A DNA stretch of 64,000 bases from an uncultured Dyadobacter sp. (GTDB lineage Bacteria > Bacteroidota > Bacteroidia > Cytophagales > Spirosomataceae): NCBI RefSeq assembly GCF_946482605.1, contig NZ_CAMLSE010000010.1:124001-188000 (forward strand). The letters run 5' to 3'. The position numbers were made by a program, and so were the translations under genes. This document shows positions 8,129 through 17,392 of this stretch, piece after piece. The notes beneath the pieces are model-generated. The model had not been told where the DNA came from, did no database searches, and worked only from the letters and a program-made list of their open reading frames with translations. The number at the start of each line of letters is the position of its first letter. The first letter of the stretch is position 1.

Positions 8129-9211
8129 TTTCAAGGCAGTCTCAATTGCCTGCCATTTCCTCTCCAACCCCGCATCCTCCCTCACTCCCCTCTGCGTCCG
8201 CGCCATCTCCCCCGCCATCCTCAACCTCTCCTCCGTCAACGGATGAGTGCTCAGTAATTTCAAGCTCCCCACATCCCCATGCTCGCTTTGCAGCAATGCG
8301 AACAAGTCCACAAATCCCTGCAAACTGATTCCGTCGCTTTGCAACACATCCATTCCCTTCCGGTCGGCTTCGGTTTCCAGTTCGCGCGAATAAGTGAGGT
8401 TTGCCAGCGCATTCGAATTATCGGCAACTACTGCCGCGATGCCATTGATATCGTTCAGCAGCAATGACAGAAACAGATACCCGGCCAGGCTTCTGAAAAT
8501 ATTGCGAAGTGAATGCTTGTAATGCACATGGGCTACCTCATGAGCGAGAAGCGCCGCCAGTTGTTCCTTGGTTTTCATCTGCCGGATGATCTTGTCAAAC
8601 ACCACGATGTGCCCGCCAGGCAATGCGAATGCATTGACCTCATCCTCCTTCACGACCGTTACCCGTATCGGATATTGTGTTTTGAAATCAATGGATTTCG
8701 CGAAGTTATTCACCGCGTCGGTCAACGGCTGGTTCACGTCATAGGCACGAATCATATTCTCGTACATGGTGTCCCCCATTTCGATCTCCGCACTTACAGG
8801 AATGCGTGCTGCAACAGCGCCGGCCAGCCACGGGAGGCCATACCAGTACGTGGCGCCCATCAGCGTTAGCACGAGCAAAGCTATCCCCACGATGGCGGTG
8901 TTGCTCAATTTGAAAAAATTACTGATCCGCTTCCGGAAGAACACCTTCCCCGGGTACCGACTCCTCAGCGCCCCGGGCAGGCTCTCATCCCTGCATTCGA
9001 TCGTCTGTTGCGGGAATTCCCCGTATCTGAAAATAAATAGGCCACTGAAACTCTCGTCCGTCACAATGCCAGGCAATGCCCAGCGGACAGGCACCAGTTC
9101 CTCCGAAGGATCACGGTAATGGATAAGCCAGTGATCGGGCATGAGCGAGAGCGTCGCGTCGTGCGCGATGGAGAGCCGGCCGTCGTGGTAACGGACACTA
9201 AAATGCTGCAT
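8126..9211 (-). CDS. M48-family membrane metalloprotease
   Basis: Zinc metalloprotease of 361 residues. Residues 1-95 form a cytosolic-looking N-terminal domain, 105-130 a membrane segment, and 145-361 the peptidase domain. The zinc site HEVAH is at residues 224-228, with the third ligand probably Glu279 in SRELETEAD. The C-terminal STHPLTEERL is the family's usual end motif. M48 enzymes of this kind act in envelope protein quality control. The gene lies 17 bases after the YjgN-like gene on the same strand, a pairing that suggests co-transcription. A decayed copy of its last third lies at 6683-7023. Confidence 0.9.
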   Translation of the reverse strand: MQHFSVRYHDGRLSIAHDATLSLMPDHWLIHYRDPSEELVPVRWALPGIVTDESFSGLFIFRYGEFPQQTIECRDESLPGALRSRYPGKVFFRKRISNFFKLSNTAIVGIALLVLTLMGATYWYGLPWLAGAVAARIPVSAEIEMGDTMYENMIRAYDVNQPLTDAVNNFAKSIDFKTQYPIRVTVVKEDEVNAFALPGGHIVVFDKIIRQMKTKEQLAALLAHEVAHVHYKHSLRNIFRSLAGYLFLSLLLNDINGIAAVVADNSNALANLTYSRELETEADRKGMDVLQSDGISLQGFVDLFALLQSEHGDVGSLKLLSTHPLTEERLRMAGEMARTQRGVREDAGLERKWQAIETALK

Positions 9212-9228
9212 GAAAAGAATCGCGTCAG

Positions 9229-10188
9229 TTAAACGAGGCCAATATCGATCATATCCGCGAGATCTTCACCGGTTGCGTCGGTGTAATCTGCTTCGGTTTG
9301 CACGATGGCGTTCACATCCAGCGGGCCTTCGATCACGATATTGGAGAACACAAACTTAAACGCGCGGACAATCGCCCAGGGCGTGCCCAGGCCCAGTGTC
9401 AGCACGATGATCAGCAAATTGACGATCACCAGGCCAAAATAACCGCCCGCAGTGGCCGTAGAACGGAAAGCAACCTTCTTGTCGCCCTGGTACATCCGGA
9501 TATTGTCCACATAATAGGCAAACAGGTCTTTGGCATACCAGAATGCATAAACGCCCAAAGTGAGAATGGACAGGAAATAGCCTTTTACATTAAGCCAGAA
9601 AAATGCTGCTCCTTCGCCTTCGTAGGAAAACGTGATGTTCCCGAAACGCAGGTGCTTGAAAATATACTTCCGCATTTCGATGATCAGCCAGAAAGAATAG
9701 ATGCCCAGCGTCGCAAGGGTGATAAGACTGCCTACGATAAATATGTTCACAAATTCTTTCCGGTCACCCCGATATCCGAAATGGATTCCCCGCCACGACG
9801 AACGCGAAGTTCTGTACCGGAGCGCCCCGTGGATCGCAACCGGGATCAGGAGCAGCAGCCCGATGTAAAACACCGCGACACCAAGCATGGTAATCGTCAG
9901 GTTTTTCGACAATGCCGCAGCAAAAAGGATGCAGTACAAACCCAGGAAAATACCGATCGCTTTGATAAAGCCTTTGAACATTTCCTTCCCGGTGCCGTGA
10001 AATGTAAAACGGCTTCCTTCAAATTCAGACTCTTCATAATAGTATTTCAGCAGTGCCGCTTTGGCCCAGGGATAGTAAAGCCCGAGGGTCAAGAACGTCA
10101 AAAGGATATTGACAATGTAAATGCCAAACAGCTTGGCGCCTTCGCCGTGAAAAGTGACCTGGCGTGTTTCGGTGTACTGTGTTTCCAT
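9229..10188 (-). CDS. YjgN-like (DUF898) membrane protein
   Basis: Integral membrane protein of 319 residues with about six to eight hydrophobic segments. Three times it repeats the pattern of a GxGxxxF motif followed by a helix ending in LGLY(Y/S)PWAKA or LGIYSFW. This internal repeat is characteristic of DUF898 proteins such as E. coli YjgN, whose function is unsettled. The M48 protease lies directly downstream on the same strand, so the two probably act together in the inner membrane. Confidence 0.85.
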   Translation of the reverse strand: METQYTETRQVTFHGEGAKLFGIYIVNILLTFLTLGLYYPWAKAALLKYYYEESEFEGSRFTFHGTGKEMFKGFIKAIGIFLGLYCILFAAALSKNLTITMLGVAVFYIGLLLLIPVAIHGALRYRTSRSSWRGIHFGYRGDRKEFVNIFIVGSLITLATLGIYSFWLIIEMRKYIFKHLRFGNITFSYEGEGAAFFWLNVKGYFLSILTLGVYAFWYAKDLFAYYVDNIRMYQGDKKVAFRSTATAGGYFGLVIVNLLIIVLTLGLGTPWAIVRAFKFVFSNIVIEGPLDVNAIVQTEADYTDATGEDLADMIDIGLV

Positions 10189-10273
10189 TTGATTTTGATC
10201 TGATGTGAGGATAAAATCAAATATAGATATTTTATTGAAGCATTGAATTATTCATTGAATCCCCAAACGATAA

Positions 10274-10300
10274 TGCCGGAGGATGAACGATCCTCCGGCA
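10274..10300 (-). terminator. Hairpin after the efflux operon
   Basis: Perfect 11-base stem TGCCGGAGGAT / ATCCTCCGGCA with a five-base loop, 65 bases after the TolC stop codon. No strong T run follows on the reverse strand, so termination there may be partial. Confidence 0.5.
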
Positions 10301-10364
10301 TATATTTAAACACAACCCTAATCATAATTTGGTTTTACGAATCCGATTAAATGAATTTCATGGC

Positions 10365-11732
10365 CTATAATTCATTGCGAACGGCGCCGGTAACCCGGTC
10401 GAGTTCAATTTTAGCCGATAGATAATCGAATACCGATTCCAGGTAATTAGCCTTCGCGGTTGTCAATGCGAATTCGGAATCCATCAATTCCAACCGCGAT
10501 GCAACACCCTTTTCGTACCGGTACCGGGTAATGGAATAGCTCAGCTCCGCCGTTTCCGAAACGCCGCGCTGGGTTTTGATACGTTCCGAAGTTTCCACCA
10601 GATTTGCGATCACTTGCTTCACCTGCGTTTTCAATTCCTGCTGTGCATTGTCGTAGATCACGTCAGCCTGCTGTCTTTCAATTTTACCCAAAGCAATGCG
10701 GTTGATATTTTGTTTACCATTAAAGATCGGGATCGAAAACTGCACGCCTGCGAAAAACACCGGCGGATAACCTGCATTACCAAACCGGAACTGGTTGGTT
10801 TGGGTTTGCAACTGGTACTGACTCACAAAATTGACGACCGGGCGGCGTGCCGCCTTGTACAACTCGATATCCCGGTCGTTGATCTCCTTGTTCAGCGTGA
10901 GGAGCCGCAAATCGGGCCGCTGCCGTACCGATAGCGAGTACGCGCCGTCTTCCGATGGAATGGAATCGCCGGGATTCAGTTGCAGTGAATCCGACAATGC
11001 ATATTCCGTTTCCGAAAAGTCCCCCACGAGTGTCCGCAATTCCTGTTGGCTGATCTGCAATGCATAGGTCAGGCGCTTCACGTCCGGTTCAAGGTTTTTT
11101 ACCTGCGTATAGGCACGTAAGGTATCCACGCGCAGCGCCCGGCCCTGGGCGAGTAGAAAACGTGAGTCTTTCAGGGCCTTCTCGTTCCGCAGAATGCTTT
11201 CCTTTTGCAACCGGAGCCTCTCGGCGAGTACCAGCTGGCGGACATAATTCTGTTTCACCCGCGCTACCACATCCACCTCTCTTTCCCGGAAATATTGCGT
11301 ACTGCGCTTTTCATGGAGTTTGGCTTTGGCGATCTCCTGTTTGAGCGCCGGGTTGTAAATGGGCTGTACGAGCGAAATCTGGGCGGAAGCGACATCTTCG
11401 CCTCCAAACCGCGCATAGTCGATCCTTTCGGAAGAAGCCGACGAATTTCCACCCAGGCCGAAGAAAACCGGTCTTTGAAAATAATGCTGAACCGAGCCGG
11501 TTACACCGATATTCGGCATCAGCAATCCGCGCGTGATGGCGGTTTGCTGGGTTGATTTATGGATATTCATCGAATCAATGCGCAGCTCGCGGTTGCGCGA
11601 CCGGGCTTGTTCCACGGCCTGTTCCAGCGACAGCGTCTGGTGTTGCGCCCGCAAGAGCGCGGGTGCGAGGGTCAGGACAACGGCCCATGCGGCCGCTATC
11701 CTGATGTATCTGTTCGAAATGTTCGTTTTCAT
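10365..11732 (-). CDS. TolC-family outer-membrane efflux protein
   Basis: Outer-membrane channel component of 455 residues with a signal peptide (residues 1-29, ending LLRAQ). It carries two related long helical regions separated by beta segments, as in TolC. It has typical patterns such as LSLEQAVEQARSRN near the N-terminus and VSETAELSYSITRYRYEKGV near residue 395. It is the last gene of the arsR-adaptor-pump-TolC unit, 46 bases after the pump gene. It would form the exit duct of the tripartite pump. Confidence 0.92.
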   Translation of the reverse strand: MKTNISNRYIRIAAAWAVVLTLAPALLRAQHQTLSLEQAVEQARSRNRELRIDSMNIHKSTQQTAITRGLLMPNIGVTGSVQHYFQRPVFFGLGGNSSASSERIDYARFGGEDVASAQISLVQPIYNPALKQEIAKAKLHEKRSTQYFREREVDVVARVKQNYVRQLVLAERLRLQKESILRNEKALKDSRFLLAQGRALRVDTLRAYTQVKNLEPDVKRLTYALQISQQELRTLVGDFSETEYALSDSLQLNPGDSIPSEDGAYSLSVRQRPDLRLLTLNKEINDRDIELYKAARRPVVNFVSQYQLQTQTNQFRFGNAGYPPVFFAGVQFSIPIFNGKQNINRIALGKIERQQADVIYDNAQQELKTQVKQVIANLVETSERIKTQRGVSETAELSYSITRYRYEKGVASRLELMDSEFALTTAKANYLESVFDYLSAKIELDRVTGAVRNEL

Positions 11733-11778
11733 GATTGAAATGTGTAGTCTGAATGGGACCCGGTTTGCTTTCCGTGGG

Positions 11779-14700
11779 TCAGTGTGCGTGCGCCAATGCT
11801 TCTTCGGCCTGTGGCGCGTGGCCCTCTTCCTTGCGGTGACGGAGCGGTCTCGACAGATAAGAATAAATAGATGGAATCACATAGAGCGTCAGCACACCGG
11901 CGAAGATCAGTCCGCCCACGACCACGATCCCAAGTGACTGCCGGCTACCGGAAGCCGTTCCCAGCGACAATGCAATGGGTAATGTACCGAAGATCATCGC
12001 CAGGGTGGTCATCAGGATAGGCCGAAAACGGGATACCGCCGCGAGTTTAGCCGCTTCGAACACCGAGCTCCCTTCTTCCTTGCTTTGATTGGCAAATTCG
12101 ACGATCAGGATACCGTTTTTAGTGATCAGCCCGATGAGCATGATAATGCCGATCTGGCTGAAAATATTAACCGTCTGCGCCGTGAACCAGAGGCTCAGCA
12201 ATGCGCCGGTCAATGCCATAGGAACTGTCAGCAGGATAATGAACGGGTCGACCAAGCTTTCAAACTGTGCCGCGAGTACGAGGTAGATCAGTACGATGGC
12301 GAAAATGAATGCGAAAATCAGGCTCGAACTGCTTTCGGAATAGTCACGGCTCTGGCCGGCTAATGCGGTGCTGAAACCTTTCGGCAATTCCTTCGCCGCT
12401 ATTTTGTCAAGTTCGCCGATCGCCTCTCCAAGGCTTACACCCGGCGCAGGCGTAGCAGCGATGGTCGCGCTGTACGACTGGTTGTAGCGATAGATGGCCG
12501 GCGGACTAATTCCCTCGTTCTGGCGCGTCAGGTTATCGAGCGACACCATTTCCCCGCTTCCCGATTTGAGATACAATGATTTCAGATCAAATGGAGCCGA
12601 ACGATCCTCGCGGTCGAGTTGCCCGATCACCTCATACTGCCGGTCGTTGTGAATGAAGTAGCCATAGCGCCGGCTACTCAATGCCAATTGTAATGTCTGG
12701 CCAATAGACTGGGTTGAGATGCCCAGCTGAGCGGCCCGCTGGCGGTCGATACTGATGCTGATCTCAGGTCGGTTGATCTTAAAATCCGCATCAGCGAAAA
12801 CAAGTTTTTTATTACTGCCCACCGCAGTCATAAGCTTCGGCATCACGTCGATCAGACCATTGAGGCTCGGTGCCTGGACAACATACTGAACCGGCTGTGC
12901 ATTACCGTAGCCACCGATCGTAGGTGTCTGTACGGGGATAATGAGCACGTTCCTGAACTGCTGCGACGCCACCACCAGCTTTTGGAAGATCTGCGCCTGC
13001 GAAAGGCCGCTCTTCCGGTCTTTGGGTTCTTTTAGAAATATCCATTGAAACCCTCCGTTCACCGGCTGGGCCAGATTACCCAAACCCGCTGCGACGGCTG
13101 TATAAGTTCTTTCTGCATTCAAATCGGGGACGGAATCGGCGATGTAAGTGCCGATCTCCTTCATACTTTGTTCCATGCTCTCGTAGGAAGTTCCCTCCGG
13201 CGCAATGACGGCCAGCCCGATCATCGAGCGGTCTTCGAGCGGTGCCAGCTCGGAAGGCAGTTTGGGCGCCAGCCAGTAGGCCACTCCGAATGAAACCAGC
13301 AGCAACGCCACGCCCAGCCACCGCACTTTCATAAATGCGGCCAGCGAACGTCCGTAGGCATTGTTCAATGCTACAAACCAGCGTTCAGTCTTCTGGTAAA
13401 ACCAGTTGTGTCCCGAATTGGATTTGAGCAGATAAGCGCTCATCATCGGGGTGAGCGTTAAGGCGACAAAAGCGGAAATGGTCACCGAACCCGCCACCAC
13501 GATCGCAAACTCCTTGAACAAACGACCCGTCAGGCCGCCCAGGAACAGGATCGGCAGGAACACGGAAACGAGGGTAATGGTGGTAGAAATCACGGCAAAG
13601 TAGATCTCATCGGAACCGGCCCTGGCCGCCTGTATCGGCGACATGCCCTTTTCGACTTTGGCATATATATTTTCCAAAACAATGATCGCATCGTCCACCA
13701 CCAGCCCGATGGCCAGTACCAATCCAAGGAGCGTCAGCACGTTGATCGAAAAATCGGCGACGTACATGATGAAGAATGCCGATATAATGGAAACCGGGAT
13801 CGCCAGCAACGGAATGACCGTGCTTCGCCAGTCGCGCAGAAAGATGAAAATGATCAGCGAAACCAATGCGAATGCAAGCAGCAGCGTTTCTTCCACCTCC
13901 GCGAGCGAGTTTCGGACCGGTATGGTAAAATCTTTACCCAAAGCGATTTCATATTCTTTCGGGGCTGTCTTACGGATCTCTTCAAAACGTTTGGTAAACT
14001 CGTCCACGATCGCCAGCGAGTTGGCACCACGCTGCGGGCTCACACCCGTTCCCACACCATACTCGGCTGTCGGGCCATTGTAAATGATCATGGAAGTCCG
14101 TTCGTTCTGCGACGACATGACCGCCTGCCCTACGTCTTTAAATCGTACAATCGCCCCCGCACTTTCTCGGATGATCATATTGTTGAAATCGTCCTCTGTC
14201 ACAAGGCGGCCCTGCGTACGCAAGGTGACTTCGGTGTTCTGGCCTTCAATGCGGCCGCTGGGCAAATCCACATTCTCCCGCTGCAAAGCCGCCTGGATAT
14301 CGAGCGGTGTCAGTCCGTACGCAGCCAGTTTCACGGGGTCCATCCGCAGGCGCATCGCACGCTTGCGACCCGCATAGGAGTCCACGAGCCGCACGCCGGG
14401 AATGGATTGCAGCCTTTCCTTGATATTGATATTGACAAAATCGGTCACGTCTTCGAGCGTTTTGGTTTTGCTCTGCACGGTCAGGAAGACCAGGATATCC
14501 TGCGGACCGGCTTTCTCGACGATCGTCGGCTCAATGTCCGTCGGCAGCTGCTGGCGGGATTTGGAAACCTTGTCGCGCACGTCGTTGGCGGCCGCTTCCA
14601 GGTCGACATTCAATTCAAATTCGACGGTAATAATGCTCACCTGCTCGCGGGAAGTAGAAGAAACGGAACGGATGCCGTTGGCCTCCGCAATGGCCTCTTC

Positions 14701-14904
14701 CAGCGGCTTGGTTACCTGGGAGGCAATAATGTCGGCGCTCGCGCCGGGGTACACCGTCGTTACCATCACGATCGGGGAATCGGTCACGGGATATTCCCGC
14801 GTTCCCAGAAAATTGTAGCCGACTATTCCGAAAAGTATAAGCAGTACGGACATAACCCCGGCCAGCACAGGCCGGGAGATACTAACTTGTGAAATCGCAC
14901 TCAT
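11779..14904 (-). CDS. RND-family efflux pump (AcrB-like)
   Basis: Proton-driven inner-membrane transporter of 1041 residues, the full length for the HAE1/AcrB class. The first transmembrane helix begins at residue 11. Two sets of helices flank two large periplasmic loops (about 35-335 and 560-865). The proton-relay pair sits in LVVDDAIIVLENIYAKVEKG near residue 400. LTVPMALTGALLSLW and GLITKNGILIVEFANQ mark the second half. Its substrate cannot be read from sequence; the upstream ArsR-type regulator suggests a toxic small molecule or metal, although the pump lacks the signature motifs of the heavy-metal CusA class. Confidence 0.93.
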   Translation of the reverse strand: MSAISQVSISRPVLAGVMSVLLILFGIVGYNFLGTREYPVTDSPIVMVTTVYPGASADIIASQVTKPLEEAIAEANGIRSVSSTSREQVSIITVEFELNVDLEAAANDVRDKVSKSRQQLPTDIEPTIVEKAGPQDILVFLTVQSKTKTLEDVTDFVNINIKERLQSIPGVRLVDSYAGRKRAMRLRMDPVKLAAYGLTPLDIQAALQRENVDLPSGRIEGQNTEVTLRTQGRLVTEDDFNNMIIRESAGAIVRFKDVGQAVMSSQNERTSMIIYNGPTAEYGVGTGVSPQRGANSLAIVDEFTKRFEEIRKTAPKEYEIALGKDFTIPVRNSLAEVEETLLLAFALVSLIIFIFLRDWRSTVIPLLAIPVSIISAFFIMYVADFSINVLTLLGLVLAIGLVVDDAIIVLENIYAKVEKGMSPIQAARAGSDEIYFAVISTTITLVSVFLPILFLGGLTGRLFKEFAIVVAGSVTISAFVALTLTPMMSAYLLKSNSGHNWFYQKTERWFVALNNAYGRSLAAFMKVRWLGVALLLVSFGVAYWLAPKLPSELAPLEDRSMIGLAVIAPEGTSYESMEQSMKEIGTYIADSVPDLNAERTYTAVAAGLGNLAQPVNGGFQWIFLKEPKDRKSGLSQAQIFQKLVVASQQFRNVLIIPVQTPTIGGYGNAQPVQYVVQAPSLNGLIDVMPKLMTAVGSNKKLVFADADFKINRPEISISIDRQRAAQLGISTQSIGQTLQLALSSRRYGYFIHNDRQYEVIGQLDREDRSAPFDLKSLYLKSGSGEMVSLDNLTRQNEGISPPAIYRYNQSYSATIAATPAPGVSLGEAIGELDKIAAKELPKGFSTALAGQSRDYSESSSSLIFAFIFAIVLIYLVLAAQFESLVDPFIILLTVPMALTGALLSLWFTAQTVNIFSQIGIIMLIGLITKNGILIVEFANQSKEEGSSVFEAAKLAAVSRFRPILMTTLAMIFGTLPIALSLGTASGSRQSLGIVVVGGLIFAGVLTLYVIPSIYSYLSRPLRHRKEEGHAPQAEEALAHAH

Positions 14905-14923
14905 TGTGTAGTAGTATTAATAT

Positions 14924-16012
14924 TTAATGGACGGAAACCAGCTGTACGGCACTGCCGGGAGCAAGCCGGAGCATATTACTGGTAATAATGGTATCGCCGG
15001 GCGCCAAACCTTTGGTCACATGCACTGAATAGGCATTGCGCTGGCCCACTTCGATGGGTTTGAAACTCGCTGTGTTGTGGTTGACCACAAACACGCTGTA
15101 ACCTTTCGAGGACGGAATGAGCGCCTGGTTAGGCACCATCAATGCATTAACGGTATTGCTTAAACGCAACCTCAGCCGCGCACTTTGCCCGGGTAGCAGT
15201 TCGCGGCCGGCGTTGTTGGTTACGGCACGCACCAGCAATGTGCGGGTGTTCTGGTCGAGGCCGGCCTCGTGCGCGATAATGCGGGCCTTATAGACTTTGT
15301 CGTCCGATTCCACATTGTATTCCACCTCGTCTCCGGGCCTCAATGTGTTGGCATGTTTTTCAGGAACCGCAAAATCAATTTTCAGCCGGCTGTTATCAGT
15401 AAGCAGTGCGAGCGGGCTGCCCGGCGTCACATACGCGCCCGGATGCACGTTCACGATCCCCAGGTTGCCGCTGAACGGCGCCCGGATGCTCGTTTTGCCG
15501 ATCGTCACTTTGAGTTGCTCTATTCTGGCCTGCAACACTTTCAGGTTGGTGAATGCCTGGTCATAATCCTGCTGAATGGCCGCCTCCTTATCGATCAGGT
15601 CTTTCAAACGCCTCTCGTTGAGCAGCGTCAGCTTTTCCTGTTGTTTCAATTGTTCAAGCTCGGCGAGCAGGTCGGCGTCGTCCAGTTTGAAGAGCAGCGT
15701 GCCCGTCGAAACCGCTTTTCCTTCCCTGGCGTAAACCGCCACCACCTTGCGGCTCAGCTCGCTGCTGATGCTCACTTCCTGGTAGGCCAGCAGGGTACCC
15801 GAAACAGCCATTTCATCGTTCAGCGACTGTGAACGCAGCACTTGAACGTCTACCGGAACGCCCGCCGGTTTCGCGGCGGGTGCCGTCACCTGCTCCGGTG
15901 CGCCGTCTTTCCCATCCTTTGATGTATATCCCTTGATGAAAACCGAAAGCAGGATCACGCCTGTAATCACCAGGCCGGATACGATTTTGGCAGATTGGAT
16001 TGTCTTTTCCAT
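14924..16012 (-). CDS. Periplasmic adaptor (membrane fusion protein) of the RND pump
   Basis: Adaptor of 362 residues with an N-terminal membrane helix (10-28). It then has a barrel-sandwich half (VSISSELSRKVVAVYAREGK), a helical hairpin (100-160), the second half of the lipoyl-like domain (TSIRAPFSGNLGIVNVHPG) and a C-terminal beta-barrel. It would link the inner-membrane pump to the TolC duct. The pump gene starts 19 bases downstream. The start at 16012 gives a normal signal anchor. The 132 bases upstream contain an exact copy of the putative ArsR operator. Confidence 0.92.
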   Translation of the reverse strand: MEKTIQSAKIVSGLVITGVILLSVFIKGYTSKDGKDGAPEQVTAPAAKPAGVPVDVQVLRSQSLNDEMAVSGTLLAYQEVSISSELSRKVVAVYAREGKAVSTGTLLFKLDDADLLAELEQLKQQEKLTLLNERRLKDLIDKEAAIQQDYDQAFTNLKVLQARIEQLKVTIGKTSIRAPFSGNLGIVNVHPGAYVTPGSPLALLTDNSRLKIDFAVPEKHANTLRPGDEVEYNVESDDKVYKARIIAHEAGLDQNTRTLLVRAVTNNAGRELLPGQSARLRLRLSNTVNALMVPNQALIPSSKGYSVFVVNHNTASFKPIEVGQRNAYSVHVTKGLAPGDTIITSNMLRLAPGSAVQLVSVH

Positions 16013-16034
16013 GATTTATATATTTAAATATTTG

Positions 16035-16048
16035 AATATATTGATTTA
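16035..16048. promoter_or_regulatory. Putative ArsR operator before the adaptor gene
   Basis: The 14-mer AATATATTGATTTA occurs here and again, identically, at 16445-16458 upstream of arsR. It lies within AT-rich, partly palindromic DNA. A second imperfect palindrome (GATACAT ... ATGTATC) lies near 16094-16122. Confidence 0.5.
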
Positions 16049-16144
16049 TTAATGCAAATGATCCCCGGAATTTTCTGATCACCAGGTTACCATCGGATAC
16101 ATATTAATATATAGAAATGTATCGATGCTTTTAGGTAAAAAATT

Positions 16145-16420
16145 TTAAACTTTCAACGTGTTCAGAAATTCTACAAATTCGTCCAGTACCAGTTTATTCA
16201 GCTTGTACTTCACATTTCTGCCTTCTTTCTCCGTGATGATCAGATCCGCATCCGCGAGCTGCTTCACATGATGTGAAATGGAAGGCTGAGTCAGGTCGAT
16301 AAAATCCGAAATTTCGTGACAATACAGGCAATCCTCTTTCTCTCTCAATTGCTGTAAGATCAAAATCCGGCTGGGGTCACTCAACGCCTTCGATATCCGC
16401 TCCACTCTCCTCGCCTCCAT
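16145..16420 (-). CDS. ArsR-family winged-helix repressor
   Basis: Small dimeric transcription factor of 91 residues. The N-terminal RRVERISKALSDPSRILIL and the recognition helix DLTQPSISHHVKQLADADLI (about residues 42-61) are typical of ArsR/SmtB proteins. It has a CLYC pair (Cys31, Cys34) just before the DNA-binding helices, a plausible metal or redox sensor, although it is not the canonical ELCVC arrangement. It is the first gene of the efflux unit. The shared 14-mer before itself and before the adaptor gene suggests autoregulation and control of the pump. Confidence 0.9.
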   Translation of the reverse strand: MEARRVERISKALSDPSRILILQQLREKEDCLYCHEISDFIDLTQPSISHHVKQLADADLIITEKEGRNVKYKLNKLVLDEFVEFLNTLKV

Positions 16421-16426
16421 GTCCGT

Positions 16427-16458
16427 GATATATTGATGAACTTAAATATATTGATTTA
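16427..16458. promoter_or_regulatory. Putative ArsR operator before arsR
   Basis: Two direct copies of an ATATATTGAT core occur, at about 16427-16439 and 16445-16458. The second is identical over 14 bases to the site before the adaptor gene. They lie 7-38 bases upstream of the arsR start codon, where bound repressor would block transcription. The remaining DNA to 16804 shows no gene. Confidence 0.5.
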
Positions 16459-16804
16459 CTGCGCAGTGCAGACAATACAATTACTGTAAACAAATAATTC
16501 CGCGACAAAGCAATATTTTCTCACAAGCTCCGCTAGCGTCCTCAAAATGTGCCTGCATACGGCAAAAATGAAGTTTTGTAGTCGTCTCAATTCCTCCGGA
16601 ACGGCTTTCCCAGCGCGCCTGTCCTGCTCATCTGGCCATAGAAAAACTGCGAAATTCCTACTGTATCAGGTCCCGCATTTCGGCGGGGTGCAGCAGAAAT
16701 AGCGCAATCACTTCCACCGGCGCTCCCGCTGGCAACATCTTATAAATGGCACAGTTATTTTAAGCCTCTTATCAATTCGCATTTCATCAAAAAAACTGGA
16801 AATC

Positions 16805-17065
16805 ATGGATATCTATCAATTGGCAAACGAATACCAGGACATTATTCAGGGAGGCGGTGACCCGACCGGCCCGCGCGAGACACCTCCATTCGATCCGCGC
16901 CCGGAGGTGCCTTCTCCCGACGTTCCCGAAGAGACGCCGCCGTATGAAAAGGAACCGGAAACTCCCCCGGTCAGGCCTGAACCTGAACTGCCTGCTGTGG
17001 AACCGGTCGTCCCGGAAATAGAACCGCTCCCCGGCGAAGAACCCGGCATTCCTGCATTCAAGTAA
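16805..17065 (+). CDS. Small proline/glutamate-rich protein
   Basis: Open frame for 86 residues. A short N-terminal helix (MDIYQLANEYQDIIQ) is followed by a low-complexity tail of Pro, Glu, Val and Gly, with repeated PEx, PxV and EPxxP units. There is no signal peptide. The regular third-position pattern favours a real gene, but the antisense frame is also open, so it remains tentative. The tail is probably disordered. No family was recognised. Confidence 0.5.
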   Translation: MDIYQLANEYQDIIQGGGDPTGPRETPPFDPRPEVPSPDVPEETPPYEKEPETPPVRPEPELPAVEPVVPEIEPLPGEEPGIPAFK

Positions 17066-17392
17066 TTCCTTTGCCGCCGGTTATGGAAACGCATGGCAGT
17101 GCCATGCGTAGTAGTTTTGTTATGGGTAGCTCGTAGTTCTATGCAAAGCAACCTGCGTATCGTATTACATTGACAGCAAGAAAATTAGCAGAACAATCCT
17201 CCGGGCTGTGATTTTTTTTGAAGCTATATTTAAAAATCATTTCAAAAATTAGCGAAGAACGATGATTCTGCTTTGAAGTTATTTCAGAACAACGACATCA
17301 CTTTCAATCCAGGATCTCAAAAATATTCTACAAAATTTGTAGCTATATCTAAACTAGTTGTATCTTCAATAAATTTTTGTAAACCCCGGGGA

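Noticed and set aside
9298..10203. Forward open frame of 301 codons
   Set aside because: Antisense to the YjgN-like membrane protein gene; no hydrophobic or domain pattern of its own.
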